Assembly: GCA_022578965.1 (NCBI GenBank)
Contig: MU400510.1
Coordinates: 1-64,000, forward strand
DNA length: 64,000 bases
Source of the DNA: Xylaria sp. FL1777
Lineage: Eukaryota > Ascomycota > Sordariomycetes > Xylariales > Xylariaceae
Direction of reading: 5' to 3'
Position 1 is the first letter of the stretch. The number at the start of each line of letters is the position of its first letter. Of the stretch, positions 58,770-64,000 are shown in pieces. Under the pieces are notes generated by a model. That model did no database searches. It was not told the origin of the DNA and saw only the letters and a list, made by a program, of their open reading frames with translations. The position numbers and the translations under genes are program-made.

Positions 58770-61700
58770 GCTGGCGGACTATGGCATCCAGTCGCTGCGA
58801 CTGGAGCGCTTCCACCAAGGGGCGAACTGCCGCCACAGATAGGCGTCGATAGGCAGTATCGGACGAACAAGTGCGGGTGCTAATATTTAATGTGATAGGA
58901 TGAGGCCAGAGGCATTCACGCTAAGTAACAGTAGCTACTAGCAAGATGTCTCAGCCCACAGCTATTTTTCAGGGGTTGCCGAGTTCGCGTACAACGTCCG
59001 TCAATCGATCGGCGCGCAATATGTTACTAAAGAGACTCGGGCAAAAATTCGATCTGCTAGCAACGACAATTGATGCGAGACAAAGTAATCGAGCATCCGA
59101 CAGCAGGAGTCAAACCGTCGACAAGGCGGGAAGCGGACGAGTATGCGACAGGAAAAGAGATCAATAGAGATATAACAAAGCGAGTCGAAAATGACATGGG
59201 AAATCTGTCGGAAGTCAGAGATAGAGCAAGGCGCCGGTTCCAGTGACAAATCCAACAGGCTGAACTCTCGAACAGCGCGTTAGAATGAGATTTCGAACCA
59301 GAGAAAGGCGTTCTCGGCCGAACACTAGAGCGCAGTGGCGAAGAATCTAATACTTGGTGACTGAACGAGACGATTGGTAGGGTCGAGGCAATGTCGACGA
59401 ATTAGAAAACAATCGATGCGCAGAGCCGGGGTGTAGTGGAAAAGACTGTGATGGGCGCTCTCAGGCGAACCAAAGGTATGTACAAACTGTGGTGATGGTG
59501 CGATGGGGCCGAAGGAAGGCGACGGCAATCGGCTGATACTCGTCGCAAGGCAATGGGAGGTGAGGTTGTTGAACAATGATGGCGACGTAGGGAGGTGAGA
59601 CGCCGACTCGACAAGTGAATGGTATTGTAGGTTGTTTAGTCAAGAATGCAAGGTAATGTCTCAGGTAATGATGAGCATGGAGAGATGGTTACCAGCATCA
59701 ATAGAATAGCAGCAAGAAAGATAAGCTGGTAAGTGGTAAATAGCGAAAGGTAGTATGAAGTAGATAGAAAGAAGAGACCGACGGGGCAGACTGTTCCGTG
59801 AACTGCGAAGAACTGGACCGACTACCTCTCCTGCTCAGGCAGGTAGCGAGCGGGCCAGGGAAGGTCTGGCAGGTGTGGTGAACTGTGTCGCAATACCTGG
59901 GCAGTGACAGCGCGAGCGGCCTGGCATGTTAGCGAAGTACCGAAGATGGTGTACAAACATAGGTGGGACAGCAGGCTACCCTAAGCCTACCCTAAGCCTA
60001 TCTTCACTATCGGAGACCTAGTGTATACCTACTTACAGTAATGCAGTGCGGTATGGGTACCAAAAGCCCTACCTTGTCTACCTAGCAAAAAGTAAAAACA
60101 AAAAAAAAAGTAGGGTGGTGAGTACACTAGAACAGGGACAGTGGAGGAGGAGGAGGAGGAAGAAGAAGGGGCTGTGACAATGGGCATTCTGCCTGGTCCT
60201 CTACTTTGACCATGTCCCACTTGTACACGGTACTGCAACTGCAACCGCATACCAGACTCAACCTTTCATTTGAAAAACGTTGGGCACTTTAGGTTTAGCC
60301 GTATGGGTTAGGCCAGGGCAGTAGGTTCCAGCAGGGCAGGTCCGGTATTAAGGAGGTACCTCGCTAACTAACTTTACCCGCCACACAGGCCTACCCAAGG
60401 TACAGTGCTCGCCTCCACAGACGTCTCGCAAATCTTTACAAATGCCAGAGGAAAATGCACTTATACATATATGTACTACTTCCCAGTATAAGTCTGCCTA
60501 CTCCTACTAATGTTGTTGCTGCCTACTTTCAAGTTGAAAGCCGTGACAAAAGCTCTAGTCGACTTCAATGTGGTGATATTACCACCGCTTGTCACCATCG
60601 TTGTTTGGAATGTGTTGGATGATCCGCAGTTCTACCCACCAAAATACCTCCTACCTACCCGGTATAGACGGTATTGCATGATGGCTACCTATGGAGCCAT
60701 CAACCTCCTTCTGCTCTACCGTCCTCAAAAGTTGCCGGCCCAGGATAGGATAGTTGCAGCAGCGTCCGACTGGAATAGGAACAAGAATGTTCGGTTGAAC
60801 GCGTGCGCGAAGAGGTTCTGAAGGTTGCTGTAGATGCTCGTGTAGCCCCTTGCGGCTGACAACAGATCCTGTGTCGCCGTTTCAGCACCGACATTCCATC
60901 GTTTATTATCTCATCAATTACGCCACCGATACTAGTATGAACTTAGATTCTCCATCAGCCTGCCTTATCGCGAGATATAGCCCGTCCCTTGCCCTAATGG
61001 GAACACCGCCTCTCGCAGAAACCCACGATCACGGACAGCGATGTACCTACGATGTAGCAGTATCAGATACTGTGGCCTGGGGGCAGCGAATTGGGTGCGG
61101 GCTAATAAGGTGTTTCGGAGGATTCCAGCCACTAGCATGCAGCACCGACTCAGTCCCTGGCGGCCTTTGATTACACTAGATGAGTGCATCGTAAGCAAAC
61201 CTCCGGAAGACCCAGCGAACAAGCTAGCTTCAAGCAATAGAGCGAGATGACTGGCTGCGCACTCCTGCACCTGGCCGGGTCGCCCCCTGCAGCTCTCCCG
61301 CCTTACCAGCTTGTACCCACCCGCATGTGCTCGGCAGAGAACTCGGCGTTCTTCGAACGCTTCGAGAACCCCCATCGAAGCTTGATCGAAGCCTGCGTCG
61401 AAGCACTCGCCGGCAAAAGTGGGTATTATCCAAACCCTCACTTGCCCATTTTTGCCCTATTACTATCTACTGCCCTACCAAGGTCAGCGACCCAGTCCTT
61501 TATCATGCCACGCGTTAGAATGACAGGCTAGCCAAACCGATCCTCCGTCCCGCTTGGTTACCTGGCATTGCTAGGTCCAGCTGCTGAAGTATTGCAGCGC
61601 AGTGCACAGTACTCTAGGTGGGGTGCGGTCGAGCTTGGCACTGAGTTCCTGTTGCCCATCCGTAGTACTATCGGCAGATATGTTACCATGCAGATTGAGA

Positions 61701-64000
61701 TTCCACTGCTCAGATAAGTTGCATCATCCGCTCGCTGAATTATGTATGTCTCGTTTGTTTCGTCTCTTGGCTCTATACAAATCTTTGGTGTACCATGGCT
61801 CCGGCGCCTTCTTTAGCCATCTGCTGAACATGCGCCTCTGGAGATAAGAGACGGAAACACCGAAGAGCTACGTATATGTGTAAGTTATCGGTAGTCTCCA
61901 CAGGCTTCCCTGGGTATATTCTTGTCATTTGCTGCTTGAGGAGCCAATTAACCCCAATCAACAATAAAGCTAGAGTTGCGAGACTTGTGATTTACTAGGT
62001 GACCGATACAAGCATGTTTTTCGCGTAATCGAGTCCAAGCAAAGTATCGAAATCCCATGTTAGAACAGCTTTGTGGCGAAGTGTAAGGTAATAACCCTTC
62101 ATAGAGGATTCAAATCAGAACACTATGTAAGAGGCTCAAACTAACTTATAATGTGGATAATAACTTCAGAGCAAAGGTAGAGCACTCGTCCCCAGTAGAT
62201 AAGATCTTTAATTTCCTCTTTTGTTATCTGATTACCTAGTATTTGGGATTGTCATAAAGCCATCTTTTCCACTCCCTACATATCGTGCTCAAGAAATACC
62301 TAGTGGCCGTACAGTGACGTCGGAGACTCTCGGGACTGTGCACAAGGTTACCTACGTATTAGGTACATACATATAGGTATCCCTATCGACTGATGATGTC
62401 CTTCTTGTGCGACCTTCCTTATCAAGGAAAAAACTCAGCATCCCGATCCCGTTAGTCATCCGCCCCGATACTGTGAACAAGAAATGTAACGGAGAAGGCT
62501 TAACCGCCCCTCCACAGATCTATCATCTATCTCTAACTTCGCGACTTGGGCCATATCGTCCCTCGTCTACCGCTTCGTGACGCCTTTTTTTTTCCCCCAA
62601 CACCCTTCAGACTCAACCCGACGGTTACGTAGCCTACCTCGTTCGATTGACTAGGTTACTGCAGCGCCCCAGCATGGCGTGTATCTCTGCCACCTTCTCG
62701 ATCTAGACAGATGTTACGAGCGGACTGGCGGAATACTACCTGGGTTTAGTTCTTGGAATGCATTTCCACGGTATCTTTTTTTTCCTTTCTTTTTTTTCTC
62801 CCTTTGTCTAAATGCAGAATGTGTCGACAATTATCACCTCCCTAATATTGCCTTGTTTGGTATATCAAATCTGTGTCAAAGATTTGGAGATTAGCTTGGC
62901 TACATCAATCCTCGAACCTTGGTGTCCGTGATGGGGCCTCTAATCGTGCTACAATTCCCCATTTGTGGGGTTTGGCAGCGTGATAACTGGACTGGTCGCC
63001 GTTTCGACTAAGTACTTATGCATCCAGCATACATATTGATGACTGTTTGATATGCTTGTCAGTGGGTGAATGCGTGGTCCTTCTTTCCCACGAGGTGTGC
63101 TGTCGATGACATCTCATCACTTTAACGCTAAGATCTCCATCACTAACAGCACTATACCCAAATAACGTGCTCGACAGGCTATCCCGTCTTATGCGTATTC
63201 GGGTCTCTCGAGGTCTAGGATAATACTGGCAAAGATATCCACCAAGGCTAGGTAATACCCTGTGATCGGTTACCTTCCCTTCGTCTGCGCGACGTAGCTC
63301 ACGCTACAGGGCGCAGTGTCGTCTTATTTCATACTTACCCACGAGTTTATCTCTAGGATCTCGTGCCATCGAGCCAGATAAGCAGTCAAAGCAACTACCG
63401 TGAAAGACGGGGACTTGGACACGGAGAAACCCGCTTTGGTTTCAATATCCTGTGCCCAGATCAAAAGCCAGATATTGCGCCTGCAGAGCCCACAGCTGCG
63501 AGACGAGGGTTATCGTGACATCAGCGATCGTTTTCGGGCTAGCTTGTCTCGAGCGCGCCACTGTCTGATGGGTGTATACGTGTGCTGTTGTGTAGTGTAG
63601 CTTACTACCCGACCATCAGCACCATAACACCTTCGGTTTTGTGTGGTACCATACAGGTAGGTAGCATGCGGCCGGTAAGTGGCCTTCATGCTTCCGCGAG
63701 CGCAAAGGGCAGCGTCATCTGCGGGTGATGCGAGATTCATTGTGGCCAGGGCCCTACCAGGGCAAGCTAAGTCTCCGTCGCCGTGTTATATCCCCGCTTG
63801 GCTAGGTCCCAGCGCCGCGGTTGTGATGAATAGGAAGGATATCCGGCTGTAAATCACAACTCTATCGGTATTCCCTTAGATGGAAGCTTGCGCGGCACGT
63901 GGACCGGCAATGCTCATGACATGGAGACCTTATCCCACCGGCGCACAGAGGGGGAGCGTGGCCTGATCATAAGTATACTACAAGCCTTTTGCATCTCTGT
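58770..64000. other. 5.2-kb right-hand region without a recognisable gene
   Basis: 58.77-59.9 kb is the phosphodiesterase promoter/leader side; ORFs there are short on both strands. A duplicated CTACCCTAAGC-type 11-mer sits at 59975-59996. A 103-codon ATG frame at 60510-60821 (+) has hydrophobic N-terminal character (VVILPPLVTIVVW) but no recognised family, no neighbours to splice to and poor evidence, so it is only a candidate. 61.9-62.3 kb is AT-rich. No RNA gene or mobile element was recognised up to the window edge. Confidence 0.45.

Noticed and set aside
58946..59167. ATG ORF starting MSQPTAIFQG just upstream of the phosphodiesterase
   Set aside because: Short, low conservation potential, and overlaps the expected promoter/leader of the divergent minus-strand gene.
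59975..59996. CCCTAAG duplication resembling interstitial telomeric repeats
   Set aside because: Only two copies, 11-bp spacing and not the six-base telomere unit.
60510..60821. 103-codon ATG ORF with hydrophobic start
   Set aside because: No domain, no neighbours, random-looking second half; could be real but is not supported.
1..64000. CRISPR arrays, operons, bacterial-type genes, secondary-metabolite clusters
   Set aside because: None seen; the window is eukaryotic with dispersed housekeeping genes, and no polyketide, peptide-synthetase or terpene enzyme motifs occur.

Overview
The window looks like nuclear DNA of a filamentous ascomycete (Pezizomycotina, probably Sordariomycetes; species not identifiable by eye). 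The reasons are short introns (about 50-130 nt, a few longer) with GTANGT-type donors, CTAAC/CTGAC-like branch sites and YAG acceptors; a gene set typical of that group; long low-complexity Ser/Thr/Pro/Gln-rich proteins; and a very AT-rich, gene-free block at the left edge that resembles a RIP-mutated repeat.

Layout. 1-2210: AT-rich block with a 26-bp tandem repeat and a cluster of inverted repeats at its right edge, followed by what looks like the 5' half of a tRNA. 3271-5649 (+): Pro-rich protein with a C-terminal Cys cluster. 7320-9125 (+): basic Ser/Thr-rich coiled-coil protein. 9556-12906 (-): SEA4/MIOS subunit of SEACAT/GATOR2, five exons. 14993-16020 (+): double-stranded-RNA-binding-domain protein, two exons. 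16595-17898 (-): TPT1 tRNA 2'-phosphotransferase, two exons. 19518-23024 (-): 1110-aa Ser-rich protein, two exons. 23.0-30.8 kb: gene-poor. 30871-33264 (+): MSG5-type dual-specificity MAPK phosphatase. 34723-36160 (-): HUT1-type UDP-galactose transporter, three exons. 37971-39272 (-): triple-KH RNA-binding protein, three exons. 39.3-43.8 kb: gene-poor. 43811-45628 (-): protein with clathrin/AP-1 accessory-type acidic motifs. 46197-48720 (+): TBC1D5-like Rab GAP, six exons. 49378-53526 (-): PAS kinase, four exons. 56005-58769 (-): cAMP phosphodiesterase, four exons, with an N-terminal receiver-like region. 58.8-64.0 kb: nothing convincing.

All spliced models were assembled by reading splice sites and checking that reading phase is kept across every junction; each totals a whole number of codons. 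There is no operon-like or secondary-metabolite cluster. The genes are mostly housekeeping or signalling: TORC1 regulation, cAMP turnover, PAS kinase, MAPK shut-off, RNA processing and endosomal traffic. No wholly new system is evident. The observations most worth checking are (i) the receiver-like domain on the cAMP phosphodiesterase, (ii) a run of six TCAT motifs just after the MAPK phosphatase gene, 5 kb from a triple-KH gene of the kind known to bind such motifs in a phosphatase mRNA of fission yeast, (iii) a divergent promoter shared by two trafficking genes, and (iv) the AT-block boundary with hairpins and a tRNA half.
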